DNA of 64,000 nucleotides from an uncultured Emergencia sp. Its GTDB lineage: Bacteria; Bacillota; Clostridia; Peptostreptococcales; Anaerovoracaceae. Location: positions 1 to 64,000 of the forward strand of contig CAJFTU010000009.1 in NCBI GenBank assembly GCA_904420065.1, read 5' to 3'. The notes beneath the pieces were generated by a model. That model made no database searches and was not told where the DNA came from. It was given only the letters and a program-made list of their open reading frames with translations. Within the stretch, counting starts at the first letter, position 1. Every line of letters starts with the position of its first letter. Shown in pieces: positions 37,501 through 46,204 of this stretch. The position numbers and the translations under genes are program-made.

Positions 37501-38239
37501 GGCCTTTCGCGATGCAGGCGCAGAACCGGAGATTTTCGTCATCAATAACTTGTCTGCTGAAGCGGTCGCGCGGTCGGTAGAGCAGTTTGCCGAAAAGGTC
37601 AGAGAGTCGCAGATTATCTTTATTCCTGGAGGATTCTCCGGAGGAGATGAACCCGACGGTTCAGGAAAGTTCATAACGGCTTTCTTCCGAAATGAAGAAG
37701 TTAAAAAAGCGGTTACCGATCTTCTTGACAACAGAGACGGACTGATGCTGGGCATCTGCAACGGTTTCCAGGCGCTGATCAAACTGGGACTGGTACCTTA
37801 CGGAAAGATCATGGATACGGATGAAAACTGCCCTACGCTGACTTTCAACGAGATCGGACGCCATCAGTCCAAACTGGTGAGAACCCGGATCGCTTCCAAT
37901 AAGTCGCCTTGGCTGGCAGACACCAAGGTAGGCGATATCTATACTGTGCCGATTTCCCACGGCGAAGGAAGGTTTATCGCCGACAGGGAGCTCATCAAGA
38001 AACTGGCTGAAAACGGACAGATCATTACCCAGTACGTCGACTTAAACGGAGATGTATCTGCGGATATTCAGTTCAACCCTAACGGCTCTTACGCCTGCAT
38101 AGAGGGAATCACCTCTCCGGACGGCCGGGTTCTCGGCAAGATGGGCCATTCAGAGAGAACAGGCGAGAACCTATATAAAAACGTGCCTGGTCAGTTCGAT
38201 ATGGGCATGTTCAAAGCTGCTGTAGAGTATTTCAGATAA
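34517..38239 (+). CDS. purL: Phosphoribosylformylglycinamidine synthase, single-chain
   Basis: A 1240-residue FGAM synthase of the clostridial one-chain type: N-terminal PurS-like region, tandem AIR-synthase-like halves (NETHNHPTEIEPFGG; GGKDSMSG), and a C-terminal glutaminase with nucleophile C1081 in LGICNGFQ and ISHGEGRF with the catalytic His-Glu. It therefore needs no separate PurS or PurQ. ATG 34517 follows GAGGAGAA. It overlaps nothing and ends the purine set. Confidence 0.96.
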   Translation: MVYRIYVEKKKAFAHEAAALKSELVKLLQIENLEDLRIVNRYDVENLDRELFEYAVSAVFSEPQVDTASETLDFSEADHVFAVEYLPGQFDQRANSASECIQLISKGERPDVRSAKVYLLCGKLSEREVEEIKKYVINPVEAREASLEEFDTLKVDYAVPEEVAVLSGFNAMDESGLSAFIDEYGLAMDLGDLQFCQAYFRKEDRDPTITEIKVIDTYWSDHCRHTTFNTTIDSVKFGDETAAETYEEYLQIRKELGRTKPVTLMDIGTIAAKYLKKKGLLSKLDESEEINACTVKIDVSVDGEVQPWLLLFKNETHNHPTEIEPFGGAATCIGGAIRDPLSGRSYVYSAMRLTGAADPLQPVSATLEGKLPQRKIVTTAANGYSSYGNQIGLATGQVDELYHEGYVAKRMEIGAVVAAAPAENVRRERPTEGDVVILLGGRTGRDGCGGATGSSKSHTTESLESCGAEVQKGNAPEERKLQRLFRNPEASRMIKRCNDFGAGGVSVAIGELAAGLEINLNAVPKKYEGLDGTELAISESQERMAVVVAGEDRERFCSMAQEENLEATVVAEVKDIPRLKIFWNGKAIVDISREFLDTNGAEKHIEIEIPKGGRFERQIEGGFKENYLRMAADLNVCSKRGLSERFDSTIGAGTVLMPFGGIRQRTPIQAMVNLISVEKAHTDTCSLMAWGYNPYIAEASPYHSAYLAVVESVSKLIATGASFSDVYLSFQEYFEKPMRDPKRWGKPLAAVLGAFRAQKELGVAAIGGKDSMSGTFENIDVPPTLVSFAVTTDKADRILSPEFKGVDHNVFMLIPEQGDDGLPKGDSLKSLYETISRLNGEGRILSAYTPGYGGAAEAVLKMAVGNGIGFAFDEGVCANRLFGYAYGSFIIETTEPVSLIEELSAAGQRAVFLGKTTEDKSLIGWGERIGLDEIEKLYEEKLEPIYSCNIEPVENQTETFSYESGERRHARIKVEVPKVLIPVFPGTNCEYDSAKAFRDAGAEPEIFVINNLSAEAVARSVEQFAEKVRESQIIFIPGGFSGGDEPDGSGKFITAFFRNEEVKKAVTDLLDNRDGLMLGICNGFQALIKLGLVPYGKIMDTDENCPTLTFNEIGRHQSKLVRTRIASNKSPWLADTKVGDIYTVPISHGEGRFIADRELIKKLAENGQIITQYVDLNGDVSADIQFNPNGSYACIEGITSPDGRVLGKMGHSERTGENLYKNVPGQFDMGMFKAAVEYFR

Positions 38240-38253
38240 AGGAGAAGAGACAG

Positions 38254-38709
38254 ATGATCGATGCGAGAAACAAGGTAGTGCTGAGTCAGGTTATGCTGCC
38301 GCAGCAGGCGAATGTCGCCGGTAATGTTCACGGCGGTGAAATCATGAAGTTCATGGACAGCGCTGCCGGCGCCGCAGCAATGAAATATGCCAGATGCAAT
38401 TGTGTTACGGCGAGAGTGGATGAGCTGATCTTTCATCTTCCGATTTTTGTCGGCGCGTTGGTTACCTGCACGGCAGTTGTGGATTATGTAGGAAATACAT
38501 CGATGGATGTATATGTGCGGGTGGATTCAGAAGATATTGAATCGGGCAGAGGACCGGAGAAGGCCCTCTGCGCCCATTTCACCATGGTGGCCATGGGGAA
38601 AAACGGAAAGCCGCAGAAGGTGCCGCCGTACACCCCGGAGACGGAAGAAGAAAAACAGCTTTATGAGACGGCTCTCGAGAAGGTAAAGCGGAGAAAGAGA
38701 GAAAAGTAG
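38254..38709 (+). CDS. Acyl-CoA thioesterase (hotdog fold)
   Basis: A 151-residue YkhA/YciA-type thioesterase. NVAGNVHGGEIMKFMDSA holds H26-G-G and the catalytic Asp; TARVDELIFHLPIFVG is the second core strand. It hydrolyses acyl-CoAs; chain length is unknown. It starts 14 bases after purL behind AAAGGAGAAG, so it may be the last gene of the purine transcript. Confidence 0.88.
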   Translation: MIDARNKVVLSQVMLPQQANVAGNVHGGEIMKFMDSAAGAAAMKYARCNCVTARVDELIFHLPIFVGALVTCTAVVDYVGNTSMDVYVRVDSEDIESGRGPEKALCAHFTMVAMGKNGKPQKVPPYTPETEEEKQLYETALEKVKRRKREK

Positions 38710-38934
38710 AAGGCATAAGGCTATGCACAGTTATCCGAAAAGTGATTCCAACGCTCTACATGGGCAAAACTGCCGTATGACTGTCGCAGATGCTGAATAT
38801 GGGATAGTTTCAGCAGAAAGAGCTGACCGCAACTCATCCTGCTTTCGGAGATGACGGCGCCATCGAAGGAACATTGATGGGGCGAAAATCCTGGAGAGGA
38901 AAGTTCTGAACGCCGATGAAAAGGAGCAGTACTC
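38710..38934 (+). other. 225-base spacer with several hairpins
   Basis: Contains GCTGAA/TTCAGC and CGCCATC/GATGGGGCG hairpins and a 43-codon frame from ATG 38723 (MHSYPKSDSN start) with poor ribosome-site spacing and no recognisable product. No clear promoter. Either a structured leader of the amidohydrolase gene or decayed sequence. Confidence 0.3.
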
Positions 38935-40536
38935 ATGACGAATAAAAGCACAGCTTATATAAATGGAAAAATATTTACTTCTGACGACAGTTGTCTCTAT
39001 GCAGACGCCATGATCACAGAAAAGGGAAGAATTGTATGGATCGGAAAGGCGGAGGATATGCCACAAGGAGAGTACGAAAGAATCGATCTTCGCGGCAAAC
39101 GTGTTCTTCCGGGTTTTGTGGACGCGCACATGCATCCGGTTATGCTGGCAGACTACAGCAAGAAGATTTCCGCCCTTCCGCCAAAAGTAAATTCCATAGA
39201 GGATCTGGCGGCAGAGATCAGGAACGTCAGAGGAAAACAGGGCGCAGGGCAGTGGATTGAAGGCTGGGGGTACGACGAAGGAAAGCTGTCAGAGGGCCGA
39301 TCGCCCAATCGTTACGATCTGGACAGAGGATGCAGCGATTCCCCGGTATCGATAATCAGAACCTGCGGCCACATCCGCTGCGTTAACAGTAAAGCTTTGG
39401 AACTTGCAGGTATAACGAAGGACACACCCGATCCTCAGGGCGGACAGATCGACCGGAATGAGAACGGAGAGCCTACCGGTATCCTGCGGGAAAATGCCAG
39501 AAATCTGGTTCTCCCGTTTATGCCGAACCTGACTTTTGAGCAGACTGTAGATCAGTTGACGGATCTGGGAGAATTGCTTCTCTCCCAGGGAATTACCGCC
39601 ATTACCGACATGGGTCTGCTGGAGAACGGCGATACCTTTGACTACTATATCGGCGCGGTAAAAAAGGGATTTAAGCAGAAGGTGGGCGTCTACTATATGT
39701 GGGATTACTTTATGGATGACGATACGTTCAGTATTCCGAAGGAGCGCTTTGACAAGGATCGTCAGATTCGGGCGGCCGGACTGAAAACCATCGGAGACGG
39801 AAGTGTTTCGGGACGTACCGCCTGGATGAACCATCCTTACCTGGGAACGGAAGATAATTACGGAATCTCCGTATGCTCAGACGAGGTGATAGAAACGGCT
39901 GTTCAGTTCTGCAAGAAGAACCGGTGTCAGTTGGCAATGCACGCCATGGGAGGCAAAGCCATCGACCGGATGGTCGACCGGATATATGGGGAAGAAAAAT
40001 GGACTGATGACGAAACTCCTCATCTTCGCATGGAACACATTACCGAACCTTCTTCGGAAGCGATCAGAAAAGCAGCAGAGAAAGGATTCGGCTTCGCCAC
40101 TCAACCCATTTTCCTGTATTCTGAGATTGAAAGTTACCTGAAAAATCTGGGACCGGAGCGGACGAAGAAAACCTATCCGGTAAGATCCATGTTGGATGCA
40201 GGCGTTCTTCTATGCTTTTCCACCGATGCGCCGGCTACATCATGGGCAGTTCCTTCCGATCCGTTTCCGTGCATAAAGTGCGGAGTTACGCGGCGCGCTT
40301 ATGACGGAACAGATTGCGGACAGGAACAGAGAGTCGATATGGAGACGGCGGTCAAACTCTATACGAGAAATGCGGCGAAGGTCGGCGGATTTAAAGAGAT
40401 CGGTCAGCTCAGACCCGGATTCTGGGCGGACTTCATCGTTTTAAGTGAGGATGTCTTCAGTTCCGCAGAAGACGTCCTCGACCGGGTATGCGTAGAAGAA
40501 ACCTATATTGCCGGCGAGAAGGTGTACGAGCGGTAA
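38935..40536 (+). CDS. Amidohydrolase family protein (YtcJ type)
   Basis: A 533-residue metal-dependent hydrolase of the YtcJ/LAF3 group. GFVDAHMHP with H65 and H67 binds the first metal; later residues MHAMGGKAIDRMVD, RMEHI and CFSTDAPATSW supply further ligands and the catalytic Asp. The family acts on amide or carbamate bonds of varied substrates, and the natural one is unknown. AAGGAGCAG ribosome site. It is a single-gene unit closed by a terminator. Confidence 0.85.
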   Translation: MTNKSTAYINGKIFTSDDSCLYADAMITEKGRIVWIGKAEDMPQGEYERIDLRGKRVLPGFVDAHMHPVMLADYSKKISALPPKVNSIEDLAAEIRNVRGKQGAGQWIEGWGYDEGKLSEGRSPNRYDLDRGCSDSPVSIIRTCGHIRCVNSKALELAGITKDTPDPQGGQIDRNENGEPTGILRENARNLVLPFMPNLTFEQTVDQLTDLGELLLSQGITAITDMGLLENGDTFDYYIGAVKKGFKQKVGVYYMWDYFMDDDTFSIPKERFDKDRQIRAAGLKTIGDGSVSGRTAWMNHPYLGTEDNYGISVCSDEVIETAVQFCKKNRCQLAMHAMGGKAIDRMVDRIYGEEKWTDDETPHLRMEHITEPSSEAIRKAAEKGFGFATQPIFLYSEIESYLKNLGPERTKKTYPVRSMLDAGVLLCFSTDAPATSWAVPSDPFPCIKCGVTRRAYDGTDCGQEQRVDMETAVKLYTRNAAKVGGFKEIGQLRPGFWADFIVLSEDVFSSAEDVLDRVCVEETYIAGEKVYER

Positions 40537-40664
40537 GTCCTATATTCCTGCAGATCGGTCTGGTATCCGGGGAGTGCGTCGGTTATCGTTTTTTTGCTGA
40601 TGCCGTCATCTTTAAGGTTTCGGAAAAAGAAAGTGTAATACAAAAAGAATACAAATCCGCTTGA

Positions 40665-40698
40665 AGACAGAGTTCTATGGCTCTGTCTCTTTTTTCTT
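40665..40698 (+). terminator. Terminator of the amidohydrolase gene
   Basis: AGACAGAG (40665-40672) pairs with CTCTGTCT (40681-40688), followed by a T-rich run. The remaining spacer 40537-40821 holds only this and the next promoter. Confidence 0.9.
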
Positions 40699-40754
40699 TT
40701 CCCCGCGATACGTCTGTTGTAACCTGAAAAGAAGTTAAGTTTGTGTATAGATGA

Positions 40755-40782
40755 TTGTTTTATGAAAAAAATATGATACAAT
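40755..40782 (+). promoter_or_regulatory. Promoter of the ATPase-mesaconase-GntR unit
   Basis: TTGTTT (40755-40760), 16 bases, extended -10 TGATACAAT (40774-40782). Confidence 0.5.
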
Positions 40783-40821
40783 ATAAAAAAAGAGATAATA
40801 CAAGGAAGACAGGTAAAGAAA

Positions 40822-41754
40822 ATGACGAAACAGAGAAACTATATGATCAATTCGCCTCATCTGTACAGCGTCTTCTTCGCTCCGCGCGGAAACGCCCGTA
40901 TGCTGGAACTGGGCATGCAAATCGCCCAGCAATATTTAAATCCAGAAGACAAGCTGATCGGCGTTATCGGAGAAGCGGGAGCCGGGAAGAGCATGCTGAT
41001 TAAGGGGATGTTTCCGGGACTTGATCTGTGCAATGATGACACCGGTGTCAACGTCAGACCGCTGCCCATCTTGAGCGTAGACGAGGACGAAGGTTTTTAC
41101 GCGCCCCACACATACCACATGGATGTTCGATTTGAGTCTGCGTTTACGCAGATGCATGTGCTTGCCGAAGCTGTGGAAAAGGCCATAAAGAAGCGGAGAA
41201 GGGTTATCATAGAACACTTTGAACTGCTCTATCCTTTCCTGAAGAGCAACGCCCAGCTTCTGATCGGCGTAGGCGAAGAGATCATCATCACCAGACCGAC
41301 CATTTTCGGTCCTCTGCCGCAGGATCTGTCGGATACGGTTCACAAATCGGTTCGTTATCGAAAGATGGCCCATACGGCGGAGGACTTGGTGGAGCACTGT
41401 ATGCCGCGGGAACTCTTTCGAAAATGCTATCACGGCGATATAAAGAGAGGTTTTTCTCTCGGTTTTAAAGAGAAGCCGGATATCGATATCGACGCGTTGA
41501 AAAAACAGGTCAGAGAGTACATTGCCCAGGATCTTCCGGTTACTTTCTACGATGAGGATCACGTCAAGATCGGCGAGCTGATTCATCCGTGTACCGGTCC
41601 GCGGATTCACGTTCGCTCCACGGGAGAGATCGAAAACTTCCGCCTGCTGAAAGAGATATTCTACGATTCCATGCACGAGATGTACCTGATCATCGGTCTG
41701 GTAGGCGAAAGATGGGATTCGGAAACGAGAGATTTAAATCGAATAGAACTTTAA
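40822..41754 (+). CDS. P-loop ATPase/kinase-like protein with AlaRS-type SAD-like motif
   Basis: A 310-residue protein. Walker A is GEAGAGKS (50-57), in a nucleoside-kinase-like domain (1-180, with RRVIIEHFELL as a Walker B-like strand). The C-terminal part holds H-x-x-H-C around 193 and HPCTGPRIHVRSTGEI (255-270), close to the zinc-binding SAD motif C-x3-H...TGEI of alanyl-tRNA synthetase editing domains, but with C-x5-H spacing. I believe this is the clostridial 'alanine-tRNA synthetase second additional domain' family of unknown role. It lies just upstream of the hydratase genes with its own promoter, suggesting a link to the glutamate pathway. Confidence 0.6.
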   Translation: MTKQRNYMINSPHLYSVFFAPRGNARMLELGMQIAQQYLNPEDKLIGVIGEAGAGKSMLIKGMFPGLDLCNDDTGVNVRPLPILSVDEDEGFYAPHTYHMDVRFESAFTQMHVLAEAVEKAIKKRRRVIIEHFELLYPFLKSNAQLLIGVGEEIIITRPTIFGPLPQDLSDTVHKSVRYRKMAHTAEDLVEHCMPRELFRKCYHGDIKRGFSLGFKEKPDIDIDALKKQVREYIAQDLPVTFYDEDHVKIGELIHPCTGPRIHVRSTGEIENFRLLKEIFYDSMHEMYLIIGLVGERWDSETRDLNRIEL

Positions 41755-41771
41755 CGGAATAGGAGAAATCA

Positions 41772-42611
41772 ATGAGAGAGATCAAGAGCGAACAAATTAC
41801 CGATGTTATTCGGGATCTGTGCATTGAGGCAAACTGTCATCTGCCTCAGGATATTCGAGATGCGATGGCAGAATGCCGTCGGCGCGAATCATTCGCCATC
41901 GCTGAGAACATTCTGGAGAAACTGGAAGAGAATTACCGAATTGCCGATGCCGATACGGTGCCTATCTGTCAGGATACGGGACTTGCCTGTGTATTTTTGG
42001 AGATCGGTCAGGACGTCCACATCGACGGGGATCTGAAAAAGGCCGTGGATGAAGGCGTGCGCTGCGGTTATACCGAAGGATATCTGCGGAAGTCCTGCGT
42101 CAGAGATCCCATCGACAGAGTAAATACCGGCGATAATACTCCGGCGGTAATTTACTTTGACATCGTACCCGGCGACCGGCTGAAGATCACCGTTGCGCCA
42201 AAGGGATTCGGCAGTGAAAATATGAGTCAGATAAAGATGCTGAAACCGTCGGACGGACTTCAGGGGGTAAAGGACTTTATCCTCCGTGTAGTGGAGGAGG
42301 CGGGACCGAATCCGTGTCCGCCTATCGTCGTAGGAGTGGGAATCGGAGGTACCTTTGACAAGGCAGCTCTGTTGGCAAAGAAGGCACTTCTGAGGCCGGC
42401 AGATCAGAGAAACGAAAATCCGTTTTACCGCGATCTGGAGGAAGAAATGCTGGAAAAGATCAATGAGCTGGGAATAGGACCTCAGGGATTCGGAGGTAGA
42501 ACTACGGCGCTGTCGGTAAACATCGAGACGCTTCCGACGCACATTGCCGGACTTCCCTGCGCGGTGAACATCAACTGCCACGTGACCAGACACAAATCGG
42601 CGGTACTGTAG
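41772..42611 (+). CDS. Class I fumarase-type hydratase, alpha subunit (probable mesaconase)
   Basis: A 279-residue alpha subunit of an oxygen-sensitive 4Fe-4S hydratase. [18 protein letters not shown] and [18 protein letters not shown] supply the three cluster cysteines. Two-subunit enzymes of this family include fumarase, L(+)-tartrate dehydratase and mesaconase. Because the genes for methylaspartate lyase (making mesaconate) and a citramalate-type lyase lie in the same cluster, I infer mesaconate hydration to citramalate. AGGAG ribosome site. Confidence 0.85.
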   Translation: MREIKSEQITDVIRDLCIEANCHLPQDIRDAMAECRRRESFAIAENILEKLEENYRIADADTVPICQDTGLACVFLEIGQDVHIDGDLKKAVDEGVRCGYTEGYLRKSCVRDPIDRVNTGDNTPAVIYFDIVPGDRLKITVAPKGFGSENMSQIKMLKPSDGLQGVKDFILRVVEEAGPNPCPPIVVGVGIGGTFDKAALLAKKALLRPADQRNENPFYRDLEEEMLEKINELGIGPQGFGGRTTALSVNIETLPTHIAGLPCAVNINCHVTRHKSAVL

Positions 42612-42648
42612 AATCCGCAGACATACGGACGGAAATGGAGGAAAAAAA

Positions 42649-43209
42649 TTGGAGAAGAAAATCACGATGCCGCTGACTTCGGAGAAGTGCAGGGAACTGC
42701 GCTGCGGAGACAATGTGCTGATCAGTGGCGTAATCTATACAGGAAGAGACGCAGCGCACAAGAGACTGATTGAACTGGTAGAGCAGGGAAAACCGCTTCC
42801 GTTTGACGTAACGGACAGTATAATCTACTACGTCGGTCCGGCTCCTGCCAAGCCGGGACAGGTTATCGGTTCCGCAGGACCGACTACCAGCTACCGCATG
42901 GATGCTTATACGCCGCCTTTGTTGGATCTCGGACTGAAAGGCATGATAGGAAAAGGAAAGCGCTCACCGGAGGTGGTCGAAGCGATTAAAAGAAACGGAG
43001 CCGTATATTTTGGCGCCATCGGCGGGGCAGGCGCGCTTCTGGCCAAATGTATAAAGAAAGCGGAGGTCATCGCTTATGACGATTTAGGCGCTGAGGCTGT
43101 CCGCAGACTGGAAGTGGAAAACCTGCCCGCTGTGGTCGTTATCGACAGTGAGGGACGAAATCTGTACGAGGAAGGACGCAGAAGCTATCTTTCCATGGAG
43201 AAAAAATAG
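42649..43209 (+). CDS. Class I fumarase-type hydratase, beta subunit (probable mesaconase)
   Basis: A 186-residue beta subunit pairing with the gene before it. GDNVLISGVIYTGRDAAHKRL, GPAPAKPGQVIGSAGPTTS and IGKGKRS are the family's conserved segments. The start is a TTG at 42649, seven bases after a perfect TGGAGG, so the choice is well supported. Role as in the alpha subunit: fumarase chemistry is certain in type, mesaconase use is inferred from neighbours. Confidence 0.85.
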   Translation: MEKKITMPLTSEKCRELRCGDNVLISGVIYTGRDAAHKRLIELVEQGKPLPFDVTDSIIYYVGPAPAKPGQVIGSAGPTTSYRMDAYTPPLLDLGLKGMIGKGKRSPEVVEAIKRNGAVYFGAIGGAGALLAKCIKKAEVIAYDDLGAEAVRRLEVENLPAVVVIDSEGRNLYEEGRRSYLSMEKK

Positions 43210-43211
43210 CC

Positions 43212-44201
43212 ATGTTTATGAATTACAAGCTGGATCCCCAATATCCGGGACCGATTTACAAGCAGATTGCAGAAAATATTTCCAGAGCCATTGTGGATGG
43301 ACAGCTTCCGGCCGGCTGCAAGCTGCCGACGGTTCGCGAACTGTCCGCGGAGACCGGAGCTGCCTGCGGAACGATTAAGCACGCTTATGAATTCCTTGAA
43401 GAACAAGGATTTGTGGAGATGATTCAGGGAAAGGGCTCTTTTGTTGTAGACCGGCAGAAGGATACCGGAAGCCGAAAGGAGAAGGCGATGGACGCTATAG
43501 ACCAGATGTTCGGCCAGCTGGAATCGTTGGGATTTACGCCGAGGGAAATGGAGATATATCTGAACCTGAAGCTGCGCGGTCTGGAAGAAAAGTACGACGT
43601 GGTAAAAGTGGCGGTAATCGACTGTAATCCGGAAACGCTGCAGATCATTGAGAAGCAGCTGTCTCAGATCGGTTATGCGGAAACAGCGGCCTTTGATCTG
43701 AACCGAATAGCAGAAGATGCGGAAAAGCTGAATGGGGATTACGATCTGCTGCTTACCACGTCGACCCACTTCGCTCAGGTGGAACCTTTTATCGCCGGAG
43801 GAAAAACTCTGGGTATGCTTGCGATGACTCCGTCGGTCAGAACGATTATCCGACTGGCCAAAATTCCGGATTCCACCCGGGTAGGTATATTCTGCGCCAG
43901 CGACGCCTTTTCATCCGTGGTACGAAATAACTGCCAGGAGATGGGAGACTGGAGTGAGAGCATGAGCACGCAGCTGATGGGCATAAGAGCCGGGGAAGAA
44001 GAGTTTTTTAACGAACATGAGCTGATTATCGTTCCAGAAGGTTACGAGACGTTCATCGACGCAGAGGAAAAGGAGATGATCCGCGCATTTGTTCTCGGCG
44101 GAGGAGAAATCGTTCCCTACAATTACCGCATAGACAGAGGATCTTTTCTCTATGTGGAAGAGCAGATCAAAAGATGTATGAACAGAAAGCGCAGCATGTA
44201 A
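43212..44201 (+). CDS. GntR-family transcriptional regulator with a large ligand-binding-like domain
   Basis: A 329-residue protein. Residues about 8-80 are a GntR winged helix (GPIYKQIAENI, LPTVRELSAETGAACGTIKHAYEFLEE). After a linker, residues 120-329 form an alpha/beta region (VAVIDCNPETL, DLLLTTSTHFAQVE, GIFCASDAF) resembling periplasmic-binding folds, not the usual UTRA, FCD or aminotransferase domains. It starts 3 bases after the hydratase stop and ends at a terminator before glmS, so it likely regulates this pathway. Confidence 0.8.
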   Translation: MFMNYKLDPQYPGPIYKQIAENISRAIVDGQLPAGCKLPTVRELSAETGAACGTIKHAYEFLEEQGFVEMIQGKGSFVVDRQKDTGSRKEKAMDAIDQMFGQLESLGFTPREMEIYLNLKLRGLEEKYDVVKVAVIDCNPETLQIIEKQLSQIGYAETAAFDLNRIAEDAEKLNGDYDLLLTTSTHFAQVEPFIAGGKTLGMLAMTPSVRTIIRLAKIPDSTRVGIFCASDAFSSVVRNNCQEMGDWSESMSTQLMGIRAGEEEFFNEHELIIVPEGYETFIDAEEKEMIRAFVLGGGEIVPYNYRIDRGSFLYVEEQIKRCMNRKRSM

Positions 44202-44220
44202 GAGAGAATATTTGACAGAG

Positions 44221-44252
44221 AGCCGGCCGGAATTGATTTCCGGCCGGCTTTT
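44221..44252 (+). terminator. Terminator of the GntR gene
   Basis: AGCCGGCCGGAA pairs with TTCCGGCCGGCT (44238-44249), then TTTT. A 12-base GC-rich stem. Confidence 0.93.
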
Positions 44253-44310
44253 GCGGTATGACGGGCAGGCGGGGCAAAAAGCATTTCTGGATGTGAAAAC
44301 CCAAAAAAGA

Positions 44311-44359
44311 ACAATTTTACCGTGGACAAATGAAATAGTACAATGTAATATAAAATTGT
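44311..44359 (+). promoter_or_regulatory. Promoter of the glm-mal-cit operon, flanked by an inverted repeat
   Basis: TGGACA (44323-44328), 17 bases, TAATAT (44346-44351). A perfect 9-base inverted repeat, ACAATTTTA (44311-44319) and TAAAATTGT (44351-44359), brackets the promoter and could be a regulator site; the GntR protein upstream is the nearest candidate. Confidence 0.55.
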
Positions 44360-44380
44360 AATACATTTATGAGGTGAATT

Positions 44381-44797
44381 ATGGAAGAGAAGAAAAAATT
44401 GGTGATTGGAGTCATCGGCGCAGATGTTCACGCAGTGGGAATTCAGATTCTGAATCACGCCCTTGAAGCGGCAGGATTTGATGTAACAAATCTGGGCGTC
44501 ATGGTTTCACAGGAAGAATACATAGCTGCTGCAGTAGAGACCGACGCTGATGCGATTCTGGTTTCTTCCCTCTACGGTCACGGGGAGCTGGACTGCCGGG
44601 GACTCCGGGAAAAATGCAGCGAAGCAGGTCTAAAAGATATTTTACTCTACGTCGGCGGAAATATCGTCGTAGGGAAACAGCCGTTTAACGAAGTGGAAGC
44701 CCGATTCAAAAAAATGGGATTCAATCGCGTATTTGGTCCGGGCACTGCACCGGAAGAAACGATCAAAGCGCTGAAAGAGGATCTTCATCTTTTATAG
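44381..44797 (+). CDS. glmS: Glutamate mutase subunit S (B12-binding)
   Basis: A 138-residue coenzyme-B12-binding subunit (also called MutS or sigma; unrelated to the mismatch protein). D15-x-H17-x2-G20 (ADVHAVG) gives the His that replaces the B12 base, followed by the VSSLYGHGE and [10 protein letters not shown] loops. With GlmE it turns L-glutamate into (2S,3S)-3-methylaspartate. GAGGTGA ribosome site. First gene of the long operon. Confidence 0.96.
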   Translation: MEEKKKLVIGVIGADVHAVGIQILNHALEAAGFDVTNLGVMVSQEEYIAAAVETDADAILVSSLYGHGELDCRGLREKCSEAGLKDILLYVGGNIVVGKQPFNEVEARFKKMGFNRVFGPGTAPEETIKALKEDLHLL

Positions 44798-44809
44798 AGG
44801 GAGGCACCT

Positions 44810-46204
44810 ATGGAGCGAATTTTACTGATCGATTTTGGAAGCACCTATACAAAGGTAACTGCGGTGGATCTGAAGGAGGCGCGGTTGCTCGGTACGGCGT
44901 CCAGCTATACCACTGTGCAGACCGACATCAATGAAGGATTGAACAACGCGCTCAGGCTCCTTTTCGACAAAACGGGAAAAATTCAGTTTGATCGACGTTT
45001 TGCCTGTTCCAGCGCGGCGGGAGGTCTGAAGATGATCAGCTGCGGACTGGTTCCGGAGCTGACTGCAGAAGCGGCTCGGATGGCGTCTCTTGGCGCAGGA
45101 GCCAAGGTAATGAAGGTGTATTCCTATCAGCTGACAGAAGAGGACGCTGAGGAAATCCTCAGACTTTCTCCCGATATTTTTTTACTTACCGGCGGAACGG
45201 ACGGCGGAAATCGCGATACCATTATCGAGAACGCCAAAATCATAGCGGGAATTCCCCAAGACTTTCCCGTGGTAATCGCCGGCAATCGAAATGCCGCCGC
45301 CGAATGCCGAAAAATACTGGAAAACTCCGGAAAGCAGACGGTCGTCTGCAGCAACGTAATGCCCAGGTTCAATGAGTTGAACATAGAACCGGCGCAGAAA
45401 GAAATCCGAGATATTTTTCTGCAGAGAATTATCAAAGCGAAAGGACTCTCTGAGGCCAGTCAGCTGATCAGCGGAATCCTGATGCCTACGCCGGCTGCCG
45501 TGCTTGAGGCAATGAAGCTTCTTGCGGAGGGAACGGCAAAAGAAAGCGGTCTGGGCGATCTTGCCGCTGTAGATGTGGGCGGCGCTACTACAGATGTGTA
45601 CTCCATGAGCAATGGAGAACCGACCAGAGTCAATACCGTACTGAAGGGTCTGCCCGAACCTTACGCGAAGAGAACGGTAGAAGGGGATATCGGGATGAGA
45701 TACAGTGCAAAGGGGGTTGCAGAAGCTGCCGGTATGCCGGTTTTGAGCGCGCTTTCCGGCCTGACTTTGGAGAGAACGGAAGAACTTCTGAATCTGATTG
45801 CAGACAAAACAGACACTCTGCCGAATACAGAAGAGCTGAAAGCGTTGGACTTCGCGCTGTCGTTTATGGCTGTGAAGACGGGGATGACCAGACACGCGGG
45901 ACACATCGAAAAGGTTTATACACCTGTGGGCGAAGCCTATCTGCAAGAGGGCAAGGATCTCAGTAATGTAAGCAGAATCATTGCCACAGGCGGTTCGCTG
46001 ATCCATGCGGACCGGATAAAAGAAATTGCGGCCGGAGCCGTTTTCGATGAAAGGGAGCCGTATTCCCTGAAACCGCTGCAGGCGGAAATCCTGCTGGATA
46101 AGGAATATATCCTGTCGGCCATGGGACTTTTAAGCCAGCATGAGCCCGACATTGCACTGAAAATAATGAAAAAGGAGCTGTTATCCTATGGAATTGCAAA
46201 ATAA
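44810..46204 (+). CDS. glmL: Glutamate mutase accessory protein GlmL/MutL (reactivase-like ATPase)
   Basis: A 464-residue ASKHA-fold ATPase of the MutL/GlmL family. The N-terminal [17 protein letters not shown] is the phosphate-1 motif and [15 protein letters not shown] the second. In this family it lies between the two mutase subunits and is thought to exchange damaged cobalamin. GAGGGAGGC ribosome site. Its end overlaps glmE by 17 bases. Confidence 0.93.
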   Translation: MERILLIDFGSTYTKVTAVDLKEARLLGTASSYTTVQTDINEGLNNALRLLFDKTGKIQFDRRFACSSAAGGLKMISCGLVPELTAEAARMASLGAGAKVMKVYSYQLTEEDAEEILRLSPDIFLLTGGTDGGNRDTIIENAKIIAGIPQDFPVVIAGNRNAAAECRKILENSGKQTVVCSNVMPRFNELNIEPAQKEIRDIFLQRIIKAKGLSEASQLISGILMPTPAAVLEAMKLLAEGTAKESGLGDLAAVDVGGATTDVYSMSNGEPTRVNTVLKGLPEPYAKRTVEGDIGMRYSAKGVAEAAGMPVLSALSGLTLERTEELLNLIADKTDTLPNTEELKALDFALSFMAVKTGMTRHAGHIEKVYTPVGEAYLQEGKDLSNVSRIIATGGSLIHADRIKEIAAGAVFDEREPYSLKPLQAEILLDKEYILSAMGLLSQHEPDIALKIMKKELLSYGIAK

